From positions 248,001 through 312,000 of the forward strand of contig CAVTBT010000004.1 in NCBI GenBank assembly GCA_963733065.1: a DNA stretch of 64,000 nt, written 5' to 3'. This document shows positions 41,778 through 49,290 of this stretch, piece by piece. Source of the stretch: CAVTBT01 sp963733065. GTDB lineage: Bacteria; Actinomycetota; Thermoleophilia; Gaiellales; Gaiellaceae. Position 1 is the stretch's first letter. Each line of letters starts with the position of its first letter. Under the pieces are notes generated by a model that did no database searches, was not told the DNA's origin, and saw only the letters and a list, made by a program, of their open reading frames with translations. The translations under genes and the position numbers were made by a program.

Positions 41778-41949
41778 ACGGCCCCCGGGAGCAAGGGTGA
41801 GTTCCGCGGGGAGGTCGCGGCCCCGCGCTCCAGGTCACTCGTCGGGTTCGGCGATCCCCTGCTGAACAATCCACGTGCCGGCGAATTCAGCCGGAATCGT
41901 CGCGGCCAGCTCCAAGGAGGGATTGGCGGTGTCGCCCACTAGAAACCCG

Positions 41950-42327
41950 TTAGCGGGACGTATCGAGCCGCGGCCGTCCGAGGATTTCATGGACGGTCAA
42001 GCGACCGTCGGGCTTTCGCACGGTCAAGCCCCAGCGCCGCTGTCCGAGGCGCACGATGCGCTCGTACTTCGGCTGCGCCTCGTAACCCGGCTGAGCGACC
42101 ATCGGATACAGCCCTTTGCGCTCCTGCTTTTGCTTCCACGCGCGGATTTCGTCCCACGTCATCCCGTCGAAGAAGCTGTTCTTATGCCGGATTCCGAACC
42201 ACCGGGCCGGGAACCACCACTTCACCGCTCTCCCGACAGCGGTGCGGCGACACCAACAGTCCGGGTCGCAGCCGCACTCGTAGTTGCGCGGGTTGTGGAT
42301 GCGATGGAGCAGCGGGCGCCCTGCCAC
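41950..42327 (-). CDS. Hypothetical Cys/Trp-rich basic protein
   Basis: A 125-residue basic protein starting VAGRPLLHRIHNPRNYECGC. The cluster CGCDPDCWC holds four cysteines in nine residues and looks like a metal-binding knot. Next come AVKWWFPARWFGIRHKNSFF, TWDEIRAWKQKQERKGLYPM and RWGLTVRKPDGRLTVHEI. I recognise no family. TACGCT on the minus strand ends 6 nt before this GTG, which decides the start against an ATG 87 nt upstream. It lies in the accessory region near the GFA gene and tRNA-Leu. Confidence 0.55.
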   Translation of the reverse strand: MAGRPLLHRIHNPRNYECGCDPDCWCRRTAVGRAVKWWFPARWFGIRHKNSFFDGMTWDEIRAWKQKQERKGLYPMVAQPGYEAQPKYERIVRLGQRRWGLTVRKPDGRLTVHEILGRPRLDTSR

Positions 42328-42549
42328 GGAAGCAGCGTAGCGCGGCCTACGCGGCCAGAGCCGCGCGCCTGCTCGGACGAGCGCTGACTCGTCCGACAGC
42401 GGCGACATTGCCATCTACTGAGGCCGATCGGAGCCGTCTACGCTTCCGCGGCTACCGCCGGCGCGGCAGCCCTGGACGGGTGGGGTTACGAGGCGCGTCG
42501 GCACGGGCAGACAGGTGATAGCGCGCGCCTGACGCTGCGGCCACGGCAC

Positions 42550-42620
42550 CCTGTGGGGGGTCGGTGCCTTGCCTGACGGCGCGCGCTTCAGAGGCTCGCC
42601 TCAACGAAGAAACGTCTCTG
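42550..42620 (+). repeat. Direct repeat, left copy (flanks GFA gene)
   Basis: About 71 bp beginning CCTGTGGGGGGTCGGTGCCT and ending AACGTCTCTG. It recurs at 43191-43259 with a few substitutions and small indels. The pair brackets a 570-bp segment holding one gene. Nothing else was found in the 42328-42734 spacer. Confidence 0.85.
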
Positions 42621-42734
42621 TGGCCACGACCGAGCGCGAGATCTACGGTGGCTCGCCGGTACGCGCCAGTACACACACCTCGCAGGAGCATGGGGTCGTT
42701 CCCGCGTGCGCCCGGATCGTTCTAGAGTGCCGTC

Positions 42735-43130
42735 GTGCTGAGGGGGCGCTGCGCGTGCAATGCCGTTGCGTTTGAGGTCTCGGACGAGTTCGTCGCCGCG
42801 TACAACTGCCACTGCTCGAACTGCCGTGCGGAGACAGGCTCGGCGTTCTTGCCCTGGGGCGAAATCGAGCCCGTGAAGCTGAGGATGACCAAGGGTGCGG
42901 ACTCGTTGATAGTGATTGGCGATGCCCAGGGCCACCACGCGAGGCGCTGCGGGAAGTGCTTCTCGCTGCTGAATTGGACGGGTTACGAAGGCAAGATCCG
43001 TGTGCCCTATGGGTCACTGATCGACGAGCCGGCGCTCAAGCCGATGGCGCACATGTTCGTCGGCTCGAAAGCTCCTTGGTATGAAATCCTCGACGACCTC
43101 CCTCAGCACGACGAGTACCCGTGGTCTTGA
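42735..43130 (+). CDS. GFA-family protein (glutathione-dependent formaldehyde-activating type)
   Basis: A 131-residue zinc protein of the GFA/CENP-V family. Zinc ligands are visible in order: GRCACNAVAFEV (CxC), YNCHCSNCRAETGSAFL (CxCxxC) and HARRCGKCFSLL (CxxC). LPWGEIEPVKL and APWYEILDDLPQHDEYP are typical of the fold. Members are metal-dependent carbon-sulfur lyases or unknown. TAGAGT ends 6 nt before the GTG (leaderless). Its position between 70-bp direct repeats suggests it arrived as a cassette. Confidence 0.88.
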   Translation: MLRGRCACNAVAFEVSDEFVAAYNCHCSNCRAETGSAFLPWGEIEPVKLRMTKGADSLIVIGDAQGHHARRCGKCFSLLNWTGYEGKIRVPYGSLIDEPALKPMAHMFVGSKAPWYEILDDLPQHDEYPWS

Positions 43131-43190
43131 TCGGCTGATACGGATCTAATCCATGCTCTAGGCTCTGACGCTCGCGAGTGGAGCGGGCAG

Positions 43191-43259
43191 CCTGTGGGGG
43201 GTCGGTGCCTTGTCTGACGGCGCGCGCTTCAGAGGCGCCCTCAACAAGGAACGTCTCTG
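43191..43259 (+). repeat. Direct repeat, right copy (flanks GFA gene)
   Basis: Copy of 42550-42620, sharing the start CCTGTGGGGGGTCGGTGCCT, the middle TCTGACGGCGCGCGCTTCAG or its close variant, and the end AACGTCTCTG. An integrase remnant and tRNA-Leu follow within 300 bp. Confidence 0.85.
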
Positions 43260-43309
43260 AGGTTAGTTCGCTGGACTGACATCGCAAGCTCAGCTAGGCG
43301 GCCTCGGCG

Positions 43310-43401
43310 CGACAAGTAGGAGCAGCCGAGATCGACCAAACCTACGGGCACCTGCGACCCGACTCCGAGGGTATCTGCGCGGCCTGCTCGACCCTACGAT
43401 G
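43310..43401 (+). pseudogene. Tyrosine recombinase (integrase) C-terminal remnant
   Basis: One frame reads RQVGAAEIDQTYGHLRPDSE and, after a one-base shift near 43370, continues YLRGLLDP. This matches the C-terminus of phage-type tyrosine recombinases, where the catalytic Tyr sits in (D/R)xYGHL and is followed by a 'P-x-S-E ... LLD' helix. Nothing upstream resembles the rest of an integrase, so it is a truncated relic. It points at tRNA-Leu 70 bp away, the sort of gene such elements integrate into. Confidence 0.55.
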
Positions 43402-43468
43402 ACCTCGTGGACTGAGCGTGGACTATGGGAACGGCCGACAGCCCGCAATCCCTTCCGTAGAACCGAGA

Positions 43469-43552
43469 TGCGGATGAGAGGACTTGAACCTCCACGGGGT
43501 TTCCCCCACACGGACCTGAACCGTGCGCGTCTACCAATTCCGCCACATCCGC
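43469..43552 (-). tRNA. tRNA-Leu (anticodon CAG)
   Basis: An 84-nt class II tRNA on the minus strand. Acceptor GCGGATG/CATCCGC with discriminator A, anticodon arm CACGG-TTCAGGT-CCGTG with CAG, a long variable arm (GGGGGAAACCCC type), and T-arm GAGGTTCAAGTCCTC. No encoded CCA. A TATGAT -10 lies 11 nt upstream (43569-43564). Confidence 0.95.
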
Positions 43553-43621
43553 GGGCGGCGGACATCATAGCCGCGTGCTCCCGGCCCTCCCGAGCCGCGA
43601 TGTGGCTGTTCAGGACGTACC

Positions 43622-44950
43622 ATGGCCGCCGTGCTGAGGGTCGCGGTCATCGCCGTCATCGCCGTGCTCGGCTTGTCGGCCGGTGCCCAGGCTCGCTCGG
43701 ATTCGCCGTCGGGCCCGTTCGTCCAGGTCGTCCTCGCGCTCGACCAGGCGCCGCTGGCCGACGCCGCTCCGGCGCGCACGCTGGCCGGGCGCGGCCGCGC
43801 CGGACGCAAGCTGAGCCTGCGGGCGCCGGCGAGCGTCTCGCACCTGCGGACGCTCGCATCCGCCCAGCGGTCGCTGGAAGACCGGCTCGAGGACGCGGTT
43901 CCCGGGGCGTCCGTCCGCTGGCGCTACCGCATCGTCGCGAACGGCCTCGCCGTCGTGCTGCCGGCGAGCGAGGTCGGCCGCCTGTCGAAGGTGCCCGGTG
44001 TCGAGGCGGTCTACCCGAGCGTCTCGTACGGACCTGCCCTCGACCGCGCGCCCCAGCAGATCGGAGCGCCGCAGCTGTGGGGCCAGGATCTGGCGGGCAG
44101 CACCGGCGCCGGCCTCAAGATCGGCGTGATCGACACCGGGATCGACCGCGACCACCCGTTCTTCGAACCGTCCTCGTACACGATGCCGGGCGGCTTCCCG
44201 AAAGGGCAGCGCGCCTACACGAGCGCGAAGGTCATCGCCGCCCGCGCGTTCCCGCCGCCCGGGGCGGACTGGCGCGGAGCCGCCCTCGCCTTCCACGGCG
44301 ACGAGTCCGACCACGGCACGCACGTGGCCGGCATCGCGGCCGGGAACGCAAACACCTCCGCGGACGGTGGCACCGGCCGGGTCCGCGTCTCCGGAGTGGC
44401 GCCGGGCGCGTACCTCGGCAACTACAACGCGCTCACGATCCCTAGCCGGTTCGGCCTGAACGGCAACTCACCGGAGCTCGTCGCGGCAATCGAGGCGGCT
44501 GTCGCCGACGGCATGGACGTGATCAACATGTCGCTCGCCGAGGCGGAGATCGAGCCGTCGCGCGACCTCGTGGCCCTCGCGCTCGACCGCGCGGCGCGCG
44601 CCGGAGTCGTGCCGGTCGTGTCGGGCGGCAACAGCTTCGACGAGCTCGGCCAGGGCTCGGTCAACTCCCCGGCGAGCTCCGCGCAGGCCATCAGCGTCGG
44701 CGCCGTGTCGACGACGCGCGGCGGGCCGCCGAACACGATCGCCAGCTTCTCGTCCGCGGGCCCCACCCCGCTCTCGCTGCGGCTCAAGCCCGACGTCCTC
44801 GCGCCGGGCTCCAACATCCTCTCCTCCGTTCCCGGCGGCTGGGAGCTGCTGTCCGGAACGAGCATGTCGAGCCCATGGTCGCCGGCGCGGCAGCGCTCCT
44901 GCGACAGCGTCATCCCGAGTGGTCCGTCGCGCAGCTCAAGTCGGCCCTGA
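43622..44950 (+). CDS. Subtilisin-like serine protease, N-terminal part (frameshifted)
   Basis: Secreted S8 protease. MAAVLRVAVIAVIAVLGLSA is the signal peptide, followed by an inhibitor-like propeptide (ASAQRSLEDRLEDAVPGASV, YRIVANGLAVVLPASEV). Catalytic Asp is in IGVIDTGIDRDHP, His in DHGTHVAGIAAGN, and Ser in GTSMSSP. Immediately after SSP the frame turns to nonsense (WSPARQRSCD); the expected MVAGAAALLRQRHPEWS lies in the next frame. One base is missing at about 44872-44874. Restored, the protein runs to 46080, about 820 residues. Confidence 0.88.
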   Translation: MAAVLRVAVIAVIAVLGLSAGAQARSDSPSGPFVQVVLALDQAPLADAAPARTLAGRGRAGRKLSLRAPASVSHLRTLASAQRSLEDRLEDAVPGASVRWRYRIVANGLAVVLPASEVGRLSKVPGVEAVYPSVSYGPALDRAPQQIGAPQLWGQDLAGSTGAGLKIGVIDTGIDRDHPFFEPSSYTMPGGFPKGQRAYTSAKVIAARAFPPPGADWRGAALAFHGDESDHGTHVAGIAAGNANTSADGGTGRVRVSGVAPGAYLGNYNALTIPSRFGLNGNSPELVAAIEAAVADGMDVINMSLAEAEIEPSRDLVALALDRAARAGVVPVVSGGNSFDELGQGSVNSPASSAQAISVGAVSTTRGGPPNTIASFSSAGPTPLSLRLKPDVLAPGSNILSSVPGGWELLSGTSMSSPWSPARQRSCDSVIPSGPSRSSSRP

Positions 44951-46080
44951 CGCTGACTGCGACGGACGCAGCGGGTGGCCTGCCGGTGACGCGCCAGGGC
45001 GGCGGTGTCGTGAGCCTTCCTCGCGCGGACGCCCCGCTTCTGTTCGCCGCGCCGAGCTCACTGTCGTTCGGGCTCGTTCGTCGAGGCGCCTCCGCAACGC
45101 GCGCGATCACGCTCACCGACGCCGGCGGCGGCCCCGCGCCGTGGACCGTCGTCGTGACGCCGGGCCGCTCCCTCCGGGGCGTGACGATCAGCGCGTCGGC
45201 GGCGACAGCCGTCGCACCGGGGACGATTGCGCTGCGGGTCCAGACCACCGCCGGCGCCGAGCAGGGCGAGCTCTCGGGCCGGCTCGTGCTGACGCGAGGC
45301 GCAGACGTGCGCCGGATCCCGTTCTGGTTCCGCGTCACGGCGCCGGCGCTGCCGAAGCCGGCCCGGGCGCTCGCCGGGCCCGGCGCCTACCGCGGGTCCA
45401 CGGCCGGACGCCCGGGCCGCGTCTCGACGTACCGCTACCCGGATCGGCCGGCCGACTTCGGGTTCGCCACGACGCTGAACGGCCCCGAGCAGGTGTTCCG
45501 CGTGCGCCTTCAGCGCTCGGCCGTGAACTTCGGGGTCGTGATCACGCAGCGGGCGCCCGGTGTGCGTGTCGAGCCTCGCGTGGTTTACGCCGGCGACGAG
45601 AACCGCCTGACCGGGCTCGCGGGCCTGCCGTTCAACGGCAACCCGTACCTGCGCGGATACGGCGAGGTCGTGCTCGCAGCCGGCGCGATCCTCCCCAAGG
45701 CGGGCAACTACGACGTGGTGTTCGACAGCGGCGCGCGAGCAGGAGCCGGCGCGTTCGCGTTCCGGTTCTGGCTGAACGACATCACTCCGCCCGCGCTCGC
45801 GCTCGCGAGCCGCACCGCCCGGGCCGGCGAGCTGTCCGTGAGCGTGAGCGATCGCGGCAGCGGCATCGACCCCGCGTCGGTGCTGGTCGAGGTCGACGGG
45901 CGCGAGGTCTCCGGACGACTCGACCAGGGCCGGCTGACCATTCCGGTCTCCGGCCTCCCGGCAGGACGCCACACGCTGCTCGTCCAGGTCTCCGACTACC
46001 AGGAGACCAGGAACATGGAGAACTCAGGCCGCCTGCTGCCGAACACGGGCACGCTGCGGACGACGTTCGCCGTCCAGTAG
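44875..46080 (+). CDS. Subtilisin-like serine protease, C-terminal part (frameshifted)
   Basis: Continuation of the preceding protease in another frame. MVAGAAALLRQRHPEWSVAQ is the helix that follows the catalytic Ser in S8 enzymes. Then come beta-rich, immunoglobulin/fibronectin-like domains (LSFGLVRRGASATRAITLTD, GTIALRVQTTAGAEQGE, LFNDITPP-like turns and DRGSGIDPASVLVEVDGREV) and a short Asn-rich end. It has no catalytic residues of its own, so the ATG at 44875 is an internal Met rather than a true start. Confidence 0.85.
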   Translation: MVAGAAALLRQRHPEWSVAQLKSALTLTATDAAGGLPVTRQGGGVVSLPRADAPLLFAAPSSLSFGLVRRGASATRAITLTDAGGGPAPWTVVVTPGRSLRGVTISASAATAVAPGTIALRVQTTAGAEQGELSGRLVLTRGADVRRIPFWFRVTAPALPKPARALAGPGAYRGSTAGRPGRVSTYRYPDRPADFGFATTLNGPEQVFRVRLQRSAVNFGVVITQRAPGVRVEPRVVYAGDENRLTGLAGLPFNGNPYLRGYGEVVLAAGAILPKAGNYDVVFDSGARAGAGAFAFRFWLNDITPPALALASRTARAGELSVSVSDRGSGIDPASVLVEVDGREVSGRLDQGRLTIPVSGLPAGRHTLLVQVSDYQETRNMENSGRLLPNTGTLRTTFAVQ

Positions 46081-46083
46081 CTC

Positions 46084-46311
46084 CTAGGTCCGGTCCCGCT
46101 CCTCGATCGTCGGCAGCGAGTCGAGGTCGCGCTGCACGCTCGCCGCGAACTCGTCCTCGTCCGTGTGCACGACGTGCAGGTTCGCCTTGCGGCGTTGGCG
46201 GTCCCGGCGGCGTCTCGCCTCCGGCCCCAGCACGCCCGACAGCCGCGGCCACTCGGCACCGATCACGACGACGAGGGCCGCGGCGAGCACGGCGATCCAC
46301 GGCCAGCTCAC
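46084..46311 (-). CDS. Small single-helix membrane protein
   Basis: A 75-residue protein: an N-terminal helix (WPWIAVLAAALVVVIGAEW) and a charged cytoplasmic tail with ARRRRDRQRRKANLHVVHTD and FAASVQRDLDSLPTIEERD. The family is unknown. TAGAAT ends 7 nt before the GTG, giving a leaderless start that supports reality despite the small size. It converges with the protease, 3 bp apart. Confidence 0.6.
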   Translation of the reverse strand: MSWPWIAVLAAALVVVIGAEWPRLSGVLGPEARRRRDRQRRKANLHVVHTDEDEFAASVQRDLDSLPTIEERDRT

Positions 46312-46409
46312 ATCTCTGATTCTAGCCTGGCGACGGGACTCTCACAGCCGCGGCACCGCGAAATGACGCTGCCTGTAAAGGCGCAGCGCATGCTGCCGAT
46401 ACCCAGGGC

Positions 46410-46568
46410 ATGGGCTTCGGACTCACGTGCATGTACCTCGCGCTCGCCGCAGTGCTGGTACGCGCTCTCGCACTGAAGCTCCGGCTCGGTTCTCCGACGT
46501 GTGCGCGCTGCGGACTGACGTTCGAGCGACGCGCGCTCGGCGAGCCGGTCTGCCACTGCGAGCGCTAG
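46410..46568 (+). CDS. Tiny membrane-anchored zinc-ribbon protein
   Basis: A 52-residue protein: MGFGLTCMYLALAAVLVRAL forms one hydrophobic helix, followed by PTCARCGLTFERRALGEPVC and HCER, two CxC/CxxC knuckles likely to bind zinc. It is too short for many gene finders. Its stop overlaps the convergent tag stop by 4 nt. No clear promoter; GATACCC lies just upstream. Moderately supported by the regular cysteine spacing only. Confidence 0.4.
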   Translation: MGFGLTCMYLALAAVLVRALALKLRLGSPTCARCGLTFERRALGEPVCHCER

Positions 46569-47164
46569 CGGGAGCCGGGCGGCTGGAACGCCTCCCGGGC
46601 CCGCTCGGCGCCCTCTCGCGCGTCGCAGCCCTCGATGTGGTCGTTGACGAGACCCATCGCCTGCATGAACGCGTACACGGTCGTCGGGCCGACGAACCGC
46701 CAGCCGCGCCGCTTGAGGTCCTTCGCCAGCGCGACGGATTCGGGCGTCTGCGCCAACTCGAGGAGCGCCGCGTGAGTGACCCGCGGCGGGCGCGAGGCCG
46801 GATCCGGCTCGAAGCGCCAGACGTACGCTGCGAGTGATCCCTCCGCCTCGACGAGCTCGACGGCGCGGCGGGCGTTGTTCACCGTCGACTCGATCTTGCC
46901 GCGGTGGCGGACGATCGACGCGTCTTCGAGCAGGCGCTGCACGTCCCGCTCGCCGAAGGTCGCGACCGCCTCGAAGTCGAAGCCGGCGAACGCGCGCCGG
47001 AACGCGTCGCGCTTGCGCAGGATCGTGAGCCACGAGAGCCCGGACTGGAAGCCCTCGAGGCAGAGCTTCTCGAACAACCGCCGGTCGTCCGCGACCGGGA
47101 AGCCCCACTCGGCGTCGTGGTAGGCGCGGTACTCGTCGGTCGAGTCGCCCCACGAGCAGCGCAC
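46565..47164 (-). CDS. tag: DNA-3-methyladenine glycosylase I
   Basis: Base-excision repair enzyme removing 3-methyladenine. RCSWGDSTDEYRAYHDAEWG is the N-terminal Tag signature, LFEKLCLEGFQSGLSWLTIL the helix-hairpin-helix region, DASIVRHRGKIESTVNNARR and SVALAKDLKRRGWRFVGPTT complete it, with GLVNDHIEGCD holding C-terminal zinc ligands. The GTG at 47164 gives the usual N-terminus; a CTG at 47200, overlapping the previous stop as CTGA, is an alternative. 199 residues is normal. Confidence 0.92.
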   Translation of the reverse strand: MRCSWGDSTDEYRAYHDAEWGFPVADDRRLFEKLCLEGFQSGLSWLTILRKRDAFRRAFAGFDFEAVATFGERDVQRLLEDASIVRHRGKIESTVNNARRAVELVEAEGSLAAYVWRFEPDPASRPPRVTHAALLELAQTPESVALAKDLKRRGWRFVGPTTVYAFMQAMGLVNDHIEGCDAREGAERAREAFQPPGSR

Positions 47165-47196
47165 GACACCGTCCGCGCCACGGGCGAGACCGTCGG

Positions 47197-48168
47197 TCAG
47201 GGCAGCGTCGCGAGATACCGGGCTGCCCGCGCCTCCTTGCGGTAGAGCGCGAGGCCGCGCGGCTTCGAGCGCAGCTCGTAGACACCGCTGCCGCCGCTCC
47301 AGCCCTTGTTGAAGTAGACGAGGCCGATCGTCCGCGGATGGGAGGCCACCCACGCGAACATGCGACGCGCGAACTCGACGTCGTCCTCCGCCTCGAGCGC
47401 CCACTCGGCGACGAGATACGGCTTGCCGAAGGCGTACAGCTTGTCCATGCCCTGCCAGGACGGCTCGCCGCTGTCCGAGTACATGTCGTTCGCGACGATG
47501 TCCACGTAGCCGGGGCCGGGCCAGTACGCGCTCGGCTCGTTCGCGGCGATGAACGGCGTCCCGTGGCCCTGGGGGTTCCAGACGATCGCGACCTTGCCGG
47601 AGGGTGCGACATCGGCGCGAGCCCGGAGCTTCGGCAGGCCGGCTGCCGCCAGCCGGCGGTCCACCGCCGCCGCCGATCCGCCGCGCAGGATCACGGCGAT
47701 GCGCCGGAACGCCCGCACGAAGGCGGCCGTCGAGCGCTTCGCGCCGCGCGGGCGGCCGGACGCGTCGAACGCGCACCAGGAGTTCCACTCGCCGTTCATC
47801 TCCGGCAGCGGCCGCAGCCAGACGTCCTGCCCGAGCCCGTGCACCTGACGCGAGAGCCCGACGAGCCAGGCGTCCTCGGCGCCGGCCGCGATATCGGCCG
47901 GGGCGACCTCGGACGGCAGCGACAGGATCGGTAGGCGCCCGGCCTCGTGCTCACGGGTGATCAGCTCTGTCACGTCGCTCCGGAAGGCGCCGAAGACGAG
48001 GTGCAGCGCGTGGTGCTTGCCCGTCAGGCGGTCGAAGCCGTCCGGATCCGGGCCGACCATGCCCAGCAGGACCTTGCCGGGGGGCGGCTTGCCCGGGATG
48101 GCCGCTCCGGCAGCGGCGGCGACGAGCAGGAACACCGACAGCGACGCGGCCACCGCAATCCGACGCAC
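47197..48168 (-). CDS. Secreted GH26-like glycoside hydrolase
   Basis: A 323-residue exported protein with signal peptide MRRIAVAASLSVFLLVAAAA. The barrel resembles beta-mannanase/GH26: LGMVGPDPDGFDRLTGKHHA, VWLRPLPEMNGEWNSWCAFD with the Glu-Met-Asn-Gly acid/base motif, DIVANDMYSDSGEPSWQGMD and KPYLVAEWALEAEDD with the nucleophile Glu. The substrate is unproven. TAGCCT ends 6 nt before the GTG (leaderless). It precedes tag on the same strand and may be read through into it. Confidence 0.82.
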   Translation of the reverse strand: MRRIAVAASLSVFLLVAAAAGAAIPGKPPPGKVLLGMVGPDPDGFDRLTGKHHALHLVFGAFRSDVTELITREHEAGRLPILSLPSEVAPADIAAGAEDAWLVGLSRQVHGLGQDVWLRPLPEMNGEWNSWCAFDASGRPRGAKRSTAAFVRAFRRIAVILRGGSAAAVDRRLAAAGLPKLRARADVAPSGKVAIVWNPQGHGTPFIAANEPSAYWPGPGYVDIVANDMYSDSGEPSWQGMDKLYAFGKPYLVAEWALEAEDDVEFARRMFAWVASHPRTIGLVYFNKGWSGGSGVYELRSKPRGLALYRKEARAARYLATLP

Positions 48169-48200
48169 CGCCGGAGGCTACCGCTGTGCTGCCCTGTTGC

Positions 48201-49290
48201 CTAGCCCGCCACCTCGAAGACCCGCATCGGCAGGCCGGACAGCGGTTCGCCGCCCGTGCTCGGTGACGAGCCACGTGTCCTGCATGTACAGGCAGTCGCG
48301 GCCGTTCTCGGCGATCGCATGCGGGTGCATCGAGAAGACCATGCCGGCCTCGAGCTCCGTCTCGACGCCCTCGCCGATCTTCGGGTGCTCGATCATCGTC
48401 ATGCCGATCGAGTGGCCGGTGACGTGCCCCAGGTGGTAGCCGCGCTCCGTGAAGCCGGCCGAGACGGCCCGGTGCACGTCGTGGGCGGTGGCGCCGGGTC
48501 GCATCGCGCCGAGCGCGGCCTCGTGGTACTCGACGTAGGCGTCGAGCATGCGGCCGACCTCGCCGTTGGCCCGGCCGATCGCCCGCGAGACCTCGACCCA
48601 GTGCATGCCCGGGCCGGCGATCTCGAGCGACGGCAGGACGAACTCGCCGAGCGCAGCCTCCTTCTTGGCGATGGCGAACTCCGGGCCGACGAGCACCATG
48701 TTCATCGTCAGGCGGCCGCAGCCCTGCTCGACGAAGACACGCTCGGCCGCCGCCATGACCTCACCGGCCGGGCGCCCGGGCCGATACTCGGCGAGGAAAG
48801 CGTCGAAGCCCGCTTCGTTGATGCGGACGCTGTCGCGAACCGACGCCAGCTCGGCATCGCTCTTCACCGCCCGCGCGAGGTCGAACTCCTCGTCGAACGG
48901 CACGAGCTCGAGGCCGTCGACGCTCTCGAGCGCACGGTAGTCGCGCACGGTCATCACGTAGTCGAGCCCGTACACGCCGACCCGTCGCCAGCCGGCGTCG
49001 CGCGCGCGCAGTGCGATCGCCTCCCCGGGCCGGTCGTGGAACACCTGCTCGATACGGGCGGTGCCGTGCTCCCCGACGTAGCGCGCCTCGCTGGGGAAGA
49101 CGACGATCGGGTCGCCCTCGGCGGGAACGACGACGTAGGCGTACCTGTGCACGATCTGAAAGCCCGTGAGGTACGTGACCGCGCCCTCGAAGCCGGTGTA
49201 CTCGCTGCCGGAGACCACCAGCGCGTCCAGCCCGTGCGCCTCCATCGCGCGGCGAACGTTTGCGTACCGGCGCGCTAGCTCGGTGTCCAT
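48201..49290 (-). CDS. M24-family protein, creatinase-like (single-base frameshift)
   Basis: A pita-bread-fold hydrolase. An N-terminal creatinase domain (ANVRRAMEAHGLDALVVSGS) is followed by the M24 domain. The canonical metal ligands look replaced: LPSLEIAGPGMHWVEVSRAI at the two Asp positions and MVFSMHPHAI at the first Glu; the active-site His of GHVTGHSIGM remains. That pattern fits metal-independent creatinase-type enzymes. The end is frameshifted: an extra C in the CCC at 48253-48255 hides the expected GEPLSGLPMRVFEVAG terminus. It is last in the nine-gene operon. Confidence 0.82.

Noticed and set aside
41835..41939. 35-codon minus-strand frame ending IPAEFAGTWIVQQGIAEPDE
   Set aside because: No promoter or ribosome-binding site, no family resemblance, and it could equally be a decayed gene end.
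42452..43287. Similar minus-strand peptides (ASEARAVRQGTDPPQ) in two small frames
   Set aside because: They are the translation of the 70-bp direct repeats and lack independent coding support.
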